A stretch of 64,000 bases of DNA from Hermodice carunculata (taxonomy: Eukaryota; Annelida; Polychaeta; Eunicida; Amphinomidae), in contig OZ026625.1 in the NCBI GenBank assembly GCA_964020975.1, positions 38,182,606 to 38,246,605 on the forward strand, read 5' to 3'. How positions within the stretch are numbered: the stretch's first letter is position 1; each line of letters opens with the position of its first letter. The notes under the pieces are model-generated. The model saw nothing but the letters and a program-made list of their open reading frames with translations. It made no database searches and was not told the DNA's origin. This document shows, one piece after another, positions 12,812-26,648 of the stretch. The position numbers and the translations under genes are program-made.

Positions 12812-13359
12812 TCAAAACTCCCTCAGTGTCACTGTTCTCGCTAGTATTTGGTTCCGATGCGGGTTTGTTTATTTCTGGCTGCCAGACAGCTGATTGAGGA
12901 ACATCTGCTGGTCTTACACTCTCATCCAGCAGCTCATGGTCCCTGGCCCACAATTCGTTGCCGTGACAACCGGGTTCACTGATACCATCAGCTTCTTTCT
13001 CAATCTGCCATTGAATAAAGGCCAAAGATTGTTCTTTGTCACCAGTAGCAGCTTGTTCAACTTCAAGCTTATGTTGCTCTTTATTAGTTTAGTTGAAGTT
13101 CTAGCTCTTTTTTCCCGTTCCTGCTCACACTTTAATTTATCCTCCTCTGCCTTCTTCAAATGCAATGTTGAAGTAGCTGACTCCCTTTAATTCCTTACAC
13201 ATTTTGCTATTTACAGTTTTGACCACCTTAAAGCACCATTACTTCTGGCTGGTGTTTTACATGGCAAACTTTATGGTCAGCTGACTATATCTTTAAAAGC
13301 ATCATTTCACATTGACCCCAGACCTATAAAATAGTCAGGGCTATCATGTTCTGCAAAAG

Positions 13360-13454
<95 letters not shown>

Positions 13455-13466
13455 TATATATTTATA

Positions 13467-13511
<45 letters not shown>
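13360..13511. repeat. (TA)n array
   Basis: Long TA run with a few CA and TTTA interruptions. Confidence 0.95.
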
Positions 13512-13513
<2 letters not shown>

Positions 13514-13750
13514 TGCGCTATCTCTCATTCTTGTGCCCTTTGATAAACAGTAAGCTTATCCACAGTGTCTTGACCTAAGAATTTATTTAAAGCATTAAGC
13601 CACCTGGTCCCTCCTGCCCTTGTCCTGCTAGGGTCATCCTGCAGCTGTGCTATCTTACCACTGCTACATTCCCTTGATATCGCCATGTAATTGCCGGGAA
13701 ATCTTACAACCAATGCTTCCTTTGTTCGCCAATGTTGCCAGTATATCTTA

Positions 13751-14160
13751 ATTCAAGTTGGGCCCTGTTGCCGGCTACCAACTACTTACTGCTGCAAAAT
13801 AACAACTGTCCGATATATGTTTAGTGATTTTATATTTGGTAATAAGCTGATCAAATTGTCAGAAGCTTAAAGGAACAATTGTACCGCAACCAGATAGCAC
13901 CCTGCCTTACTGGGGTGATATCCTAAGGAAATTGACACATCAGCGAAAGATAGTTCTGTAACGCAGCATTTGTGAAAGTTGTGATGGGTGTGGTTTATTT
14001 GCTGTTCACAGAAAGCTGGTTGCATATACACCTGCTGTAGTACACAATTTCCAATCTATATATACTGTACAAAGCCGTTTTTAGTGATGGCAATTTCGGT
14101 TCTGCCCAGTGATACAAAATTATCCCAATCAATAGTATTAAGTCGGAAATAAAGATGTTA

Positions 14161-14197
<37 letters not shown>

Positions 14198-14480
14198 CAA
14201 ATATTGTTTCACATAGTTATCTTATAAAAACAATAACTACTTACACTTCGCTGGGTGCCCTGTAAACTTCCATATCAAAACTTAGTTAATCAATCAAACA
14301 TTGGTCTGTGATGCAAGACAGCCCAAATTCCACTGACGCTTTGGCGGGAATACAGGGTTACTGATGTCCATGTCACTAAGTAGGCCTATGCACCAATCGT
14401 GAAACTTAATACCAGTCCTTCTACCACAGTTCTCTGTGCCTGCCTTTCGCATGACAAATTTTGAAGAACATAGTTAGCAA
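13751..14480. other. No gene recognised
   Basis: Sequence beyond the gag end of the BEL/Pao fossil. A 5' LTR would be expected about here, but I could not find a matching partner. A short (TA)n array lies at 14163-14196. Confidence 0.4.
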
Positions 14481-14489
14481 CAACCTATA

Positions 14490-15075
14490 AAAACAGTAAT
14501 TTAGATGCACTTTGCAAGTAAATGTCCTTTGTCTTACACACAGATTTATCCACTACAGTTCAAATCTACTAGTGTTCTGCGTCTGAGAGATCAGTACTGC
14601 CGAAGTTGGTCTAATGATATTAACAAGTCAAATATATGTTCTACCAAAAATATTATTTCAGACTTACCTCAAACTGGAAAAACATCCTCTGAAACCTGTC
14701 TGGTAATAAACGATTTACTCTGACTAAATTCAGGACTAGTAATTTTTGTTCCCAGTTAATGCTATGCTTTATGCTGGTGCCAACAGGGCAAATGGTAGAT
14801 GTGTGATATGTGATCGTCATTAGATGCGTAATGAGTTTCATTACTCACTTGTATGCAAATACTTTGATGCGGAAAGAAAAGAGTATCGGAAGATGTTTTT
14901 CTATGCTACACCCAACACACTGAAATGTGCAGAATTACTTAGTTGTAACAAAAATCCGCATAATATGAACCTTTCATGTAGTATTAGTATATTATATATC
15001 GGTATTTACATTCTACGCCTTAATATTGTATTGTGGTTTGACTGTAGTATGCGGATGTTTCTTGTGAAATAAATG
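14490..15075 (+). mobile_element. LINE 3'-end remnant
   Basis: Reading across frames, the plus strand gives LTKFRTSNF (about 14713-14740), then ICDRH and NEFHYSLVCKYFDAERKEY (about 14800-14885). This is the Cys-His region at the C terminus of one group of invertebrate LINE ORF2 proteins, usually C-x2-C, then EYHY or EFHY, then C-P. There are stops and frame changes. The remnant ends in an AT-rich 3' region with AATAAA at about 15069. No RT core is left. The family is different from the LINE at 11.2-12.8 kb, which lacks this finger. Confidence 0.65.
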
Positions 15076-15179
15076 TCTGAGTATATAAATACACAATTGT
15101 ATACGTTAATATGCACTTTGTAATTCATTGCTGTTTTCGTCCAGAATCTGTATAATTTCTTGTGCAGTCTTGTTGCCCC

Positions 15180-15311
<132 letters not shown>

Positions 15312-15519
15312 TATAATAAAAACTTTGAAATAATAATTTTGATCAAATTTTAAAATCAGACACCGAGCTTGTTTGACATTGCGCAGTTGAGTCACAAAAC
15401 CTTATATGTTTATATGTTACGTGCTTCCCTTGCCCTGGACTATTTCGCCAATGATACGCTTTAACCAAGCTCTTGTGTGGGGATTTGTAAGCTTATTCAG
15501 AAAGTCGTCCATGTCATTA

Positions 15520-15521
<2 letters not shown>

Positions 15522-15580
<59 letters not shown>
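15522..15580. repeat. (CT)n microsatellite
   Basis: About 29 CT dinucleotides. Confidence 0.95.
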
Positions 15581-15584
<4 letters not shown>

Positions 15585-15654
15585 ATATATACTGCCAACC
15601 AAAAATATGCAATGGAATAGGTCTTGCAGCTGGTTTCTGGGTCAAGCCCATTGT

Positions 15655-15775
15655 CTGCGCGTCAATCAGTATCCTCAAACCGGACCGTGGGCAGTATATA
15701 CCAAGTATAGCGTACGGGTCAATTGTACTCCTCGCACCGGACTATGGGCAGTATATACCTCAAGTATAGATTACC
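15655..15775. repeat. Two-copy tandem repeat, about 60 bp
   Basis: Two copies share GTCAAT at the start, then CTC and ACCGGAC, then TGGGCAGTATATACC and AAGTATAG. They are clearly diverged. Confidence 0.7.
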
Positions 15776-15963
15776 ACAGATTCTGAGCATTTATAGCTTC
15801 CCATTATATCTTGGCAGATTTGCTAATTTGTACATTTTTGAAACCCCTAGGAAGCACATTGAATTTAAGGCAAACATGGTTTATGGGCATTTGTCCATAA
15901 ACAGAACAAGTGCCCATCATATGTTGTGGCATTACAATTCTGCCCATAAACCAACCGAGACAT

Positions 15964-15967
<4 letters not shown>

Positions 15968-16030
<63 letters not shown>
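15968..16030. repeat. (TA)n array
   Basis: Uninterrupted TA dinucleotides. Confidence 0.95.
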
Positions 16031-16031
<1 letters not shown>

Positions 16032-18343
16032 GTGTCACTATACGAGTCCTTCTATAGCAACACTCTTTACGGAGATTCATTGTTGGAATCTCGCACGACC
16101 ACACCAAATCTGAGCTGGCCACTGGCGTTTTGGGGTTCCTAATGGACATATTGTACATGTGTTGCAATCTGGAGCCTGCAGAAAATACCAGGTGACTGCA
16201 CTGTCTGAAGACATTAATTAACATACTTTTCGGATGTAATAATATTTAAGTGACCTTCACACCGGTAAAATTTTTCGATTCCGCGGAAATCCGTTTCAAG
16301 CCACAGAAGCGTGTTTGCCAGGAACAGGTTTCACCGAGGTATCAGCAATACGAATTTGCGAATCAATATCATTTATCACACTTTATTGTCAACGTTTTGT
16401 GCCTAGACATGAATTACTGACATAATTTCCATAAAGTCCCTAAGTTTCAGACTTTGATGTAAATGAAATTGTAAAAATCCCCCAGAATGCGTACGAAAGG
16501 GTAATGGAGGTAAGAAAAATAAAATGTTGACTATAAAAACGCAATGAATTGAATAAGAATCACAGTAAGCATTTTTACATTCATTTCGTATGATGATATT
16601 GGACTTGTCATGGTGAAGAGGCATATGCTCTTCAAAATTAAGTCCAAGCAGTGGGGAGCCTGATTTCAATGGTTTCCTATTGTTAGCAAATTATGTTAAC
16701 ATTATCTCGGGACCTCAGAAGGCAAACAAAAACAAAAGAAATACATTTTTTTACCTGCACGCAACTATTCACTGCATATTATCACGGTTATCTATGAAAC
16801 GGCAATCCTTTGTTGCAGCATCACCTTTGAACAGTTTCCTTTGAATTTCAGTTCGGAACTGATTCCACTTTGACAATAATCGGCGAGATGTCAACAAAGA
16901 ATGGACACCAAGCCACCGTAGCGACGAGCTTCGAAACTTTTCAGATAGCATACCTATTTCAGAGTACACTCACTTAACTTTTAATGACGATGCGTCAACA
17001 AGAGCACGATCATTTGGAAGGATATGACATAATCTAGCCTTTCTACGTATATACTGAATATAGTGTTAAGTGATAGGACCATAGTTGATGGGGTTGGTAG
17101 AATATAAAAACGTTAATGTGCTTACACAGCAAATCTGTCGTTGGCCTTCCCAGAAGGAATGTTTGGAAATGTGATCTCTTTCCACTTCTCAGTGGATCTA
17201 CCATGATCATTTGATTCGCCTAAAGCGCACAGCTGTCAATTAAAAGGAGGAATGGCATCCATATCTATACAGGTTTTGAATATTTCAGCATGAATTTTCT
17301 TGTATAATCCCAATTTGCATATATTTAAGAGGTACAACTGTTGTTCATTGTTCTTTGGCTTTGCCTAGAACTCGAACTTATCAGTAAAGTTGAACTGGCA
17401 CTTGTATTTTTATTGCTCTTGAAGTTTTCCAATTGTTAAAATTTTGTGCTTGACCACTTTTCATGAATTTAACAGTGACAAAGTTTCTTCAATGTATATT
17501 TGATGTAGCTACACTGTGGGGTTATCCTGCTCAAAAGTGTTTTTTTGACAGAGGGCCCCTTGTGGCTACGTTAGGAACTCCATTTTTGCAAGTTTGCAGA
17601 GCTGGTAAATTTAAGCTCTTGTTATGCTATAAAACATCAAAATATAGGTAGTTATTTTATCTATTGGGCCAGTTAGCTTTACTAAATACAGGGAGACCTG
17701 TCTAAAAAAACAAAGACAAAAAAAAAAAGAAAAAAGAAAAAAAAGAAAAAGGGGGTGGGTGGGCAGTTACTAAACTGTGGGAAACAGCAACGCCCAGATT
17801 TTCCCACTGGAGTCCAATAAACCCTTATATCGCAAACAGGTGTTCTCATCAGCCTAATGAAAGTACCATGCATCCAGACAGACAAAGACCCAAGTCGAGA
17901 TGGAAATAAACACAGCGCATAAATTATGGTTTCTGCTGCTGACAAAATTGAGGTTTCAATTGGAACCAATAATTCCTGGTTGACACGATTATCCAACATC
18001 CTGGTTTTGTGATGGCCTATGTTCATTTAAGAGTAAATATAGTCCAGCCATGTTTTTGTTTCGTTTTTGTCATAATAAAAATTAGTTGCAAGTATATGTA
18101 ATATGGCAAGCTTACTGCAAATGGTCAAATTTGCACCTTAACTTTTCGATTTTCCCACTATTTGCATGTTTTGACATTCACCTGGAATCTTATTAAATTA
18201 ACTACTTTTGCCAAACTTCATGTGGCATCAGTAAGAACGACAACACAGTGAAATCAAATCAGTTTACTTGGTACAAGTAAGTGCTGTTTTGCACTCAGGG
18301 AGGTCTGCTAAAAATGGATACTAACAATAAAAACTTGACTACA
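16031..18343. other. No gene recognised
   Basis: Mixed unique sequence. Short minus-strand open frames (for example 16769-16969 and 17750-18026) show no domain, splice support or repeat similarity that I can defend. Confidence 0.4.
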
Positions 18344-18345
18344 TG

Positions 18346-18444
<99 letters not shown>
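18344..18444. repeat. (ATC)n microsatellite
   Basis: About 33 trinucleotide units. Confidence 0.95.
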
Positions 18445-20170
18445 TACAAATCTTACTGCAATACATAAGAGCCAAATCCAAGGTATACATCAAGTGCTAT
18501 GTTCTTCAAAACTATTACATACAGTATCTGGAAGAAATAATACTTCCAGTTAAATCATGGATGTTTAACATTTTCCAGTGTTAGCTTTGCATTTTAACTG
18601 AGGAAGTGAGGTCATTGTTCAGGATAATATAATACAAAGCCTTCTTCATATACACAATCAAGGTAATCATTGCATCCAAATTTTGTTTTCCATTTTGTTC
18701 ACAATTTGATGTTTTCTCAAGTAGAGTCCTAGACTTCCCCAGATTTTAATCACAAATATGTCAGGTCTTTAGAGTTCCATAGTGAGCAGGAAATTACGTT
18801 TCAGTCCTTGAATTGTTCAAAACAAGATGGTGTTATATTCATTTTCTCCATTTTTCAAATTGTAAATTGTAGACCTTTTTAAATAATTGGGTTTAATTAC
18901 ACCTTAGTCATGTTGCGAACTGTACATGTAGCAAATTAATTCTATGAGTGGAAACTTGAGGGCAAGAGGAATTTATTTTCATGCTGACCTTTGACACTCA
19001 TTTGCTGGATAGCAGTATAAAACAAATTTCCAAAGCTGGATCTTCTGAACTTTATACCCAGTTGCTAAGCTTCTATGAAGCTACAGATGCATCACCTAGG
19101 ACTTGGAGTAGCCTATGAAGGCTGCTGTTCTATTATAACATTTTACTGAAAAAAGTAACTGGACGTCTAATCATGAAGGGGGGCTAATTTTATTAAGCCG
19201 TAACATAAGTTCTTGCCACCAACAAAATTGCGGACTTTTTTTTTTTACAAAGATCACATACAAAGAGTCTTTTCCTGTGTTCCGTTCAACTACACCAATC
19301 ACGGTTATAATAAAGACCTATCTTGCCATGCTAGTTAGTAAAGCTGTTTTTTGATTCGCGTTCTTTCTGTTTTGTTCTCTCTTCTTTCTTTTATTGGTCC
19401 AAGTTGGACCTTTTGCTGAAAATGGGGGGCTCGTGTGAACCTGTTGACCCCTCAAGCTACATCCTTGATGTATGCATTGACCCATAAGTACTCCAACTGA
19501 GAGAAAAAAAAAGTAAAAAAAAAAAAAGGAGAAAAAAAGAAAAGAAAATATCAGGATCCAGAGCAATGCCACCTGGTGAACAATTTTGTTTGATTCTGCA
19601 AGAGGAAACATTTCCACCAAGGTTCAACACACTAACAGTACGTGGGTTGGAGGCTAAACTGAAAAAAGTGAAAACAGACAAAGACTGATAAAATTATTTT
19701 AAAAGGCTCACAGCACATGATTTGGTAAAATAATTAACAAAATATAATGGAAAGAATATATAGAGACTTTTTCGCCCATGTATTAAGCATTTTTCCTTGA
19801 TAAGCCTACTTCAAAGTACCTTTTCTCAGAAAGTATATATTTGTAAGACTTCTTGCCTGCTTTGATATGTTCTAAAATTGCAACAACATAAAAGGACACT
19901 TTATACTCTCAGGCAAGTTTTCAATTTGATTGGAAAGGACTTGCCCGTACTTACATCCGATTACAAGTGAAAGTACTTGCTTCCACTCAATATTGCTAAA
20001 TCATATATAGCTCAGTTTAATCCAAAACAACCCCACCCCCCACCCCCCACCCCCCCAAAAAAAAACAAAAACAAAAACAAGCCCCCCCCAAAAAAGCAAC
20101 GAACAAAAAACAGAAAAAAACCCACCAAACAAACAAACAAAACTACAAGTCAGTCCAAAAGATACAATTG
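18445..20170. other. No gene; A/C-rich low complexity near 20.03-20.15 kb
   Basis: Unique AT-rich sequence, then a run of C and A tracts. No supported coding feature. Confidence 0.4.
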
Positions 20171-20179
20171 AGACTGCCT

Positions 20180-20362
20180 TTTAAGCTTTTGGCATGTTGC
20201 GTGTGTAATGAATCTCATTTGTGCACAGGTTACCTCTGCCTGGACTGTCAACAGATTTGCAAATTAAGTTGTGATGCAATGATTCCTTATCTGACTGTCA
20301 GGGGGCACAGCTATACTGTTTTTCGCATAATTCAACTATTTCTGTTTGAAGGTAAATCCTAG
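20180..20362 (+). other. Short Cys-rich open frame, possible B-box-like remnant
   Basis: The frame contains CCVCN, then YLCLDC, CKLSC and RGH, a spacing loosely like a TRIM-type B-box zinc finger. There is no convincing acceptor or donor, and the following sequence is not clearly coding. It could be a pseudogene fragment or chance. Confidence 0.2.
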
Positions 20363-23300
20363 GCCCATAGTGTCCAGATACCGTAAATGGGAAGGACTTA
20401 TGGCATATCTTATGCTGTCGTTAATTTTGACCTTGAGGAACCTCGATGAGTCAAGCTGACATATTGGCTTGTATCTTGGTAATGGTGGATCCCACGCCCA
20501 AGGTTACCACTAAATGTAAACGGGAACGGACCCATGGGATTTTTCTGCTGTTGGTGGACATATTGTGGCACTGTTACAAAAAAGGAGTTGTGAAGTGTCA
20601 CGCTAAAATATGCAAATATCATTGTTCCTGGGTGCCTATTGATTCTATACATGAATATTTTTACATGGACCAAGATATGGTACTCTTCAAACAACATCAG
20701 CCATCTCTCCTTCAAACAGCATTTTAGAGAAGAGGGCCCCTGTGCAAAGCTCAGGGATGATTGAGTCAGGAAACGTTTGTCCCTAGTGAGGGTTGTCTCT
20801 GCAAAGCAAACGCAAGTTCACCTCTACAGTGCAGGCCATCCTGGTGTGAAGGTCGACCACCAACAGTTGAATTCATGAGCAAAGCTGCTGACCAAGCCAG
20901 TCCTTGACCTCCTCTGAGATCTGTGTCATCCCCTGATCAGGCACCTGTCACCAGAGGTCAGCCATCTAAAAGAGCCACCATTTTTCTACAGGAGGTTACC
21001 TCAACGTCACCTCAGCCATTTTAAAGGAAATCTCACCTGGCTAAATAAGGACAAAGATGGATAGACTTCAGTCATATTCATTTCAAGATGTGGCGGGGCA
21101 ACCCTATTATTTAGCAAGGTATTACGACCTTTTTCTATGACTTGAGGGTTACCACAACCGCGTGAGCAAAATTTCCCAAATCTAAGGAGTATCAGTACCA
21201 AAGGTTTCAAATAAATCTGGCTTGGGGTTTACAAAATGTTCATCTTTTACGTACTGTACGAAACACACCTTCCAAAGAAAGCTGTAGACAACTTTAAACA
21301 GCAATTAAAGTATGAGAATCCTCCTTACTGTAACCAACATATCTTTTCAACATCATGGGTGTGAAAAAGCGTTTAGTTTTACAGGTATTAATACTCTATA
21401 GAAATGTTTCATCAATGGAAAATTCTAAATTTTGCAAAAAAAAACAAAAAACAAAAAACAAAAACCAAAAAAAAAAAAAAAAAAAAAAAAAACCAAAAAA
21501 AAAAAAAACCCCCCCCCCCAAAAAACGGAGATTAGTTATTAAATAGGGGAAGAGGTCGTGTTTAACCCATGAAACGGCAGTTTTTCATATTATTTTTTTA
21601 TTCTCATTTTAAGATTATTTTACAGTGACAAAAGTGCCAAATTAACAAAATGCATAAATGTACTAATAACGACACAATATAAATGACAAAAAATCGACAT
21701 AAACATGAAACAAAATATTTGTAGGCTCAAAATCACAATCTGTGACATTCACTGGCATATTTGATAGTCGTATTTTGGCAAGCTGGGCAGATATGAAGCT
21801 ACTCCTTTAAGAGAGTGTAATTGCTAGGAAATAAAAGCCTGGAATGTAATCTCAGCTTGGTATAAAATTCATCCATGCTCAAGAGTTGGCCACATGCACC
21901 TAAAATGGGTCCCTGGCTCCCTTACTATAAGGTAAAAAGATGCGAATCAGAGAATAAATGTACGGTTGAAGAACAGTAAACCTTCCTGGGTTGATGCTTT
22001 GACTGAACTATGGAAACACTTAAGGTCTCTAAATACATGCCACTGTTTTCATAGAACACCAACTTTAGAGGTTGAAAAAGTGCTACTCACCAATGCAAAG
22101 ACAGTAAAAGTATATATTTTTAGGTAAGTATAATTATGAACAGATACTTCAACTTTGCAAAGCGATAATCCATAAATTACACATGGTATTACAAAAATAT
22201 GGCAAGCTTTTTTGGATATTGCTTAGAACCAAACCATACCAGTGTTGTCATTTGTTGGAACACAAATTAACATAAACAGCATAGAAACCCGGTAATTTCA
22301 TTAACACTGTGTTTGTTTAACTATTTGCCCAGAATAGTGTTGAACTCTGCACCAGTCTGCACTGCATGGCCATACCAACCCCAAAATATATGCTTTGGTT
22401 ACCATTGCATCAATAAGTCGTATTTTCAAGGGCTGTACAGCTAGTTTTGTTTTGTGTTGTTCTGTTTTTGCTTTTTTTTTTTTGTTTGTTTGTTTGTTTG
22501 TTTTTTTTTTCAAAAATGGTCCCATTTATTTAGAGTCATTAATTATCCCGATTTTACCACCATCCTTCCCTGTTGCTTTATTATCTTTCTAATATTGCAC
22601 TCACTACCTCCCGTTAAGAGATTTTTTTTTACTATTCATTTTTTTTCGTGCAAGTTCTATTCTTTTCTCTTTTACATGTTGAAAGCAGGTTTAAATTGTA
22701 TGAAGTTGTATGCCATTTTTTTTCCAGATGATACTGCATACCATGCAGTTTTGATCAAAACCATTTTTATGCCTTTTTTCTTTTTCCTTTTTTTTTCCTT
22801 TTCTTTTTTCTAAAGAGGTCGAAACTGTCTCAGTTTTGCGAGTTCAAAAGCACCACAAAATACCGCTAAGATCCTTTAATGGTCTGTTCCCCAGATTGCC
22901 TGAGATCTACGTTTAGTATATTCTTTTTCTCTTGTATAGGATTGAATAATAAGGCATTGCGTACTTTAACTTTATCCCCCCCCCCGAGTATTGGAGTATA
23001 TTTGAATTTGATGAGTTTCCTGGTGCATAAACGGAGCCCGGGCTTATTTTGGTCGATGTCAAACAATAGATGCACCAAGGAGTCAAGTGTTGTATGTGTG
23101 GGTAGTTAAGTCTATCCTATAATGACTGATGTGCAAGATTATAATCCATGACACTAAGTGTTCCCCATGACTAAATCATGTACGATAACCACTAAAATCA
23201 CCCAGAAAATTACCATTCAATATCTTGAGGCCAGGGCTTCTGCACATAAGCAATTCTTTGCCATGTGCGTCAGAATTTGTAATATCCATGGTCTTTCTTA

Positions 23301-24806
23301 CGAGAGGTACATCAAAATTATATTGGAACCAGTCAGGCAGAGCAGATGGGCGCTGGAGTCATATCCAATGTAATCAAATTCTTTGGCTGTACGTGCGTTG
23401 AAGTCATTACATACAAATTATTGACCATGAAGGAGTACATGGCAATGTCCCTATGAAGTATCTGATATAAGTGTCCAGGCTTTTTCCTGTACAAAGAACT
23501 TAAAGGACTTACACAAAAGCAACATACATTTCTTTTTGGGACCTATAAGTATTTATAACATAGTTTGACCGAGACAATTTCCGACGTTTCTACAGGTATA
23601 ACTTTAGATCCTGGGCTCAGATAATGTTTTATACAGCGTGCTATGTCTCCATAATTATTCTTAGCTTGTCGGACTTTGCTCTTGTCACAGACTCTATACG
23701 CAGTTATCTTAATGGAAGGGTTTTTTTTTATTACTTTTTTTATTTTTTTTTTTTTTAAATTTTGATGTGTGTCTCAATCAGTCCCAGAATATAAATTTGA
23801 AATTTCTTTCTTGAAATCAGGATCATTAAGTTTGCACAGCGTCTTGCCATTATTTCTTTAGAACAGAACATCAATATCGCATGACCCAATTTTGATAATG
23901 TTTGGCCTATGTACCATATTCAAAATAGTCACCAATGTTTTAACAAATACCACAATAACCTTTAATAAAGAAACATATTCTTATAATTCAGTTCAGCTAA
24001 TGTACAGTATTAATCGAAAAACTTGCAGATTGTAAACATAGCATATATTTGTTTAAAATAAAGGAGATAAAAGAAGGGAAAGCAAAGCAAACAAAAATAA
24101 ATCATTGCGTGATACTTTGACTGTCCCGACGGAATATTGGATACAAGATCTAAGTGTTTTGACCAATCATTAGAATAATCTTATAATACTCAGGCAGGTA
24201 TGACATTAATCTAAACTTTTTAAATTAGAACAAGTAAGAAGTATGGCAAAATATCTTCTTCCTATTGGAAGCATATTATTTCTTAATTTGGAAGAGATGC
24301 ATTTGTTGTCTGTGCACAAAAGCATATTCTTCATCAAATGATAGTGTCCTACAATTTTTGTCATTGCAGAAAAATATATCCGCTATCGTATGATAGTTTC
24401 TCACAGTGGAACACGTGAAATGAAGTTTATTTGCGCGACGAAATCACATGTGCAAAATCCTGAAATTGCAGGCATTGATTAAAACATTTTAACACTGCTG
24501 TTGTTAAGAATTGAATAAATTTAGTAATAATGAGATCGCCTACAATCTATAATCTGTTTCACCACTGTAGTATCCCCGTGCGAATTTCACTTATGTAAGT
24601 CCTTGAAAATGTGAGCCTGGCAAAAATTAGATGCTCGTCCGGCGCAAACCTCCATATGTTTGTACCTTTACACTCATCCACTTCACCAAGATTCGAAGAC
24701 AAAGACTCCAATGTAGAAAGCTCTTACTTAAGAGGAGCGATTTGAACCATTTTTTCATCAAATTTTAAATCATCCCAGGTCCATCTTCATTTTTGTTTCT
24801 TTCTCT
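20363..24806. other. No gene recognised
   Basis: A 4.4-kb stretch without a defensible exon. It includes an A/C low-complexity tract (21435-21530), T-rich tracts (22460-22520, 22770-22815 and 23720-23760) and a C run at 22976-22985. Confidence 0.4.
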
Positions 24807-25484
24807 TTTATTTCTTGGTCGCAGAAACAGGTTCTTCACCTGGCACTTCCATATCGGCAACGTCCTGTTGCACCGTGTCTATACCATGGGCACTGACGTC
24901 AACTTAATCAATATTGTACGCGTCAGTTTGCTCCGCACGTTCTGTGATGTTGACCAAAGTTTTGCCCGAAATCGGCGATTATTCCTCATCCTACAGGTTA
25001 TCTGCACCCCCGAATGCCCAACATTTGTAATAAAGACTTTGGCCTCTTTTACCAGCCAACATGGTCATGTGAGGACGATTAGGACCAATATGACTCCCTT
25101 TTTCGGATGAAACGCGGGTACATGAACGTTAGAACTGGAGCGATGGCAAATAGTAACAGTCAGTAATGAGTAAATTTAAAAAACGGAACAAAAAGTAAGC
25201 GTAAACGTATTAGAGATACAAGAGAGAACGGGGCATTTGGGGTTTCACATTTATGTAAACAAACTGTGATATCCCTCGTCCTCCTCTAATTAATTATATT
25301 TAAAGCAACATATTCAATTTTTTTTCTGTTAGTAATGCTACATTTATGATCTGATTTGTTTCCCGTAGTTGAGATCGTCAAACTAAAGTCAATAGCTTGT
25401 ATTGGATGTGCTTGTCTCTTTTTTACCTAATTTATGCGACCATATACACCACAACTGTGACAGGTTCTGCGAGGCAAGTGTGTT
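24807..25484 (-). other. Candidate 3' untranslated region
   Basis: The minus strand has AATAAA at 24807-24812, about 675 nt downstream of the stop codon of the EGF/CBM14 gene, with no closer copy that I saw. This would make the intervening sequence a plausible 3' UTR. No transcript evidence is available here. Confidence 0.35.
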
Positions 25485-25672
25485 CTATGTACAGTTGTTT
25501 ATTGCAGGATCCCATTTAAGGCTCGGTGGGCAGCTCATAACAAAGCACTGTCCATGCGCACTACACTGCACAAACCGGGCCCGGTCTACGTGTGGGTAGA
25601 AATACTTTCCGGCGACTGCTAGAGGGTCACACGGGTTTGTGTTAGTGCAGTCATAACCTCCTGTGTTACCTC
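25485..25672 (-). CDS. Terminal exon: CBM14 chitin-binding domain and stop
   Basis: The exon follows the acceptor TCTGTTTCAG and enters in phase 1. Its six cysteines (YDC, NPC, VQC, GQC, MSC, NNC) and the words GKYFYPHVDRARFVQC and CPPSLKWDPAINNC fit the peritrophin-A / CBM14 fold, with the typical aromatic residues before the third Cys and a CP before the fifth. The reading frame ends in TAG (25485-25487) directly after the sixth cysteine, so the protein terminates with this domain. Confidence 0.85.
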
Positions 25673-26354
25673 CTGAAACAGAATAACACAAGATGAATAA
25701 GCCAGTTTACCAAACTGTTACATACATATTTGGGTTCTCAGTATGGTTTCTGATACTAATCGATAAAAGTCATGATAGCCTGAAGCTCATCACCCATTTC
25801 TCTCGCATCTGACATTGATAAAAGGCAAAAGTTGTTGCTTGTATTTGAATGCCTGGTTTTTTTTTTTTTTTTTTTTTTTTTGTTTTTTTTTGTTTTTTTT
25901 TTGGTTTTTTGTTTTTTGTCATTTTTTGTTTGTTTGTTTGTTTTTTTTGTTTTGTTTTGTTTTCCAATGCACTCGCAAACAAGGCAAATTGTTTAGACAG
26001 TATGCACTTCGTAACGACGTATGTATAGATGGCGTCCCATGTCTTTTATGTCGGTTTATGTCGCTTACAAATGTAAGAAATTAAGTGTGGTAAAAAGTAT
26101 TTCTAATACCTAAACTATTGACCGCCGCACTATACAGCCTTACCAAAGACTTGATTATAAATCTCCATGTTCACATTCTGTAATCACAAAACACTTGTTG
26201 AAAACGTGGCTCCATTTGCTTCTAAACCCCACTTTCCTCTAAATAAGCTAAAATGGGAACCAACAGCTGTTTTCATGCAAGATCACCCCCCCTCCCCCGC
26301 CAAAAAAAGAGCCTTTTCTATCCATATCGCTGAAATGTATAAAAATGCACGCAC
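25673..26354 (-). other. Intron
   Basis: Intron between the last two coding exons, with GT-AG ends. Contains a T-rich low-complexity tract at 25857-25962. No other exon seen. Confidence 0.7.
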
Positions 26355-26648
26355 CTTGATCACACAGTTTGCCGCTATAGCCTGCTGAACACTGGCACTT
26401 AAATCCAGTGGTCGTTTTCGTACAGTGGCCATGTTTACAGTGGTTCGATGCACACTGGTTTATATTACGTGGCCAGTCACACGCCGTTTTGTTTTGATGC
26501 CACTCCAGATGCGGTGCACAGTTTTGTTCGTAGCAAATGCCCCCAGCAGCACATAGGATATACTTTGAAGGCGCCGTGTGTGAGAAATGTTTCCCAACGG
26601 TCGATAGGCTGCATGGGTTTCGCATATTGCAATCAAATATCTGCAAAT
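26355..26648 (-). CDS. Exon: CBM14 domain followed by an EGF domain
   Basis: 294 nt, phase 1-1, acceptor GTATTTCAG and donor CAAG|GTGCGT. The first part has FDC, NPC, ILC, GIC, QNC, ACD with GKHFSHTAPSKYILC, a CBM14 domain. The second part, INQCASNHCKHGHC then FKCQCSAGYSGKLC, is an EGF domain. Two extracellular domains on one exon contrast with the one-domain exons upstream. The paired CBM14 domains (here and in the last exon) look like an old duplication. Confidence 0.85.

Larger units (their letters stand above)
8319..13750 (-). mobile_element. BEL/Pao LTR retrotransposon, broken fossil
   Basis: Separate minus-strand pieces, in BEL/Pao order from high to low coordinate, resemble gag (about 12.8-13.75 kb and 10.5-11.2 kb), a gag-like Cys/His knuckle stretch (about 10.2 kb), an aspartic-protease-like region (about 9.75-10.0 kb), a reverse transcriptase piece with words such as EVALMADAE (about 9.0-9.1 kb), and a peptidase A17 / pol-middle piece with QFVLSAKLILQEL (8.3-8.55 kb). 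No integrase and no LTR pair were recognised; the low-coordinate side stops at microsatellites. It carries many breaks and cannot be active. A LINE lies inside gag (about 11.22-12.81 kb) and a TTTC/TTTA microsatellite at 10.29-10.47 kb. The decay suggests an old insertion, older than the nested LINE. Family assignment rests on remembered similarity. Confidence 0.7.

Noticed and set aside
17682-18026. Minus-strand 114-residue open frame
   Set aside because: No recognisable domain, ends in a low-complexity tract, and no splice or repeat support.
24790-25090. Minus-strand acidic reading frame with NITERAEQTDAYNID and VPGEEPVSATKK
   Set aside because: It contains an in-frame stop and no splice site. 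It lies in the likely 3' UTR of the EGF/CBM14 gene.
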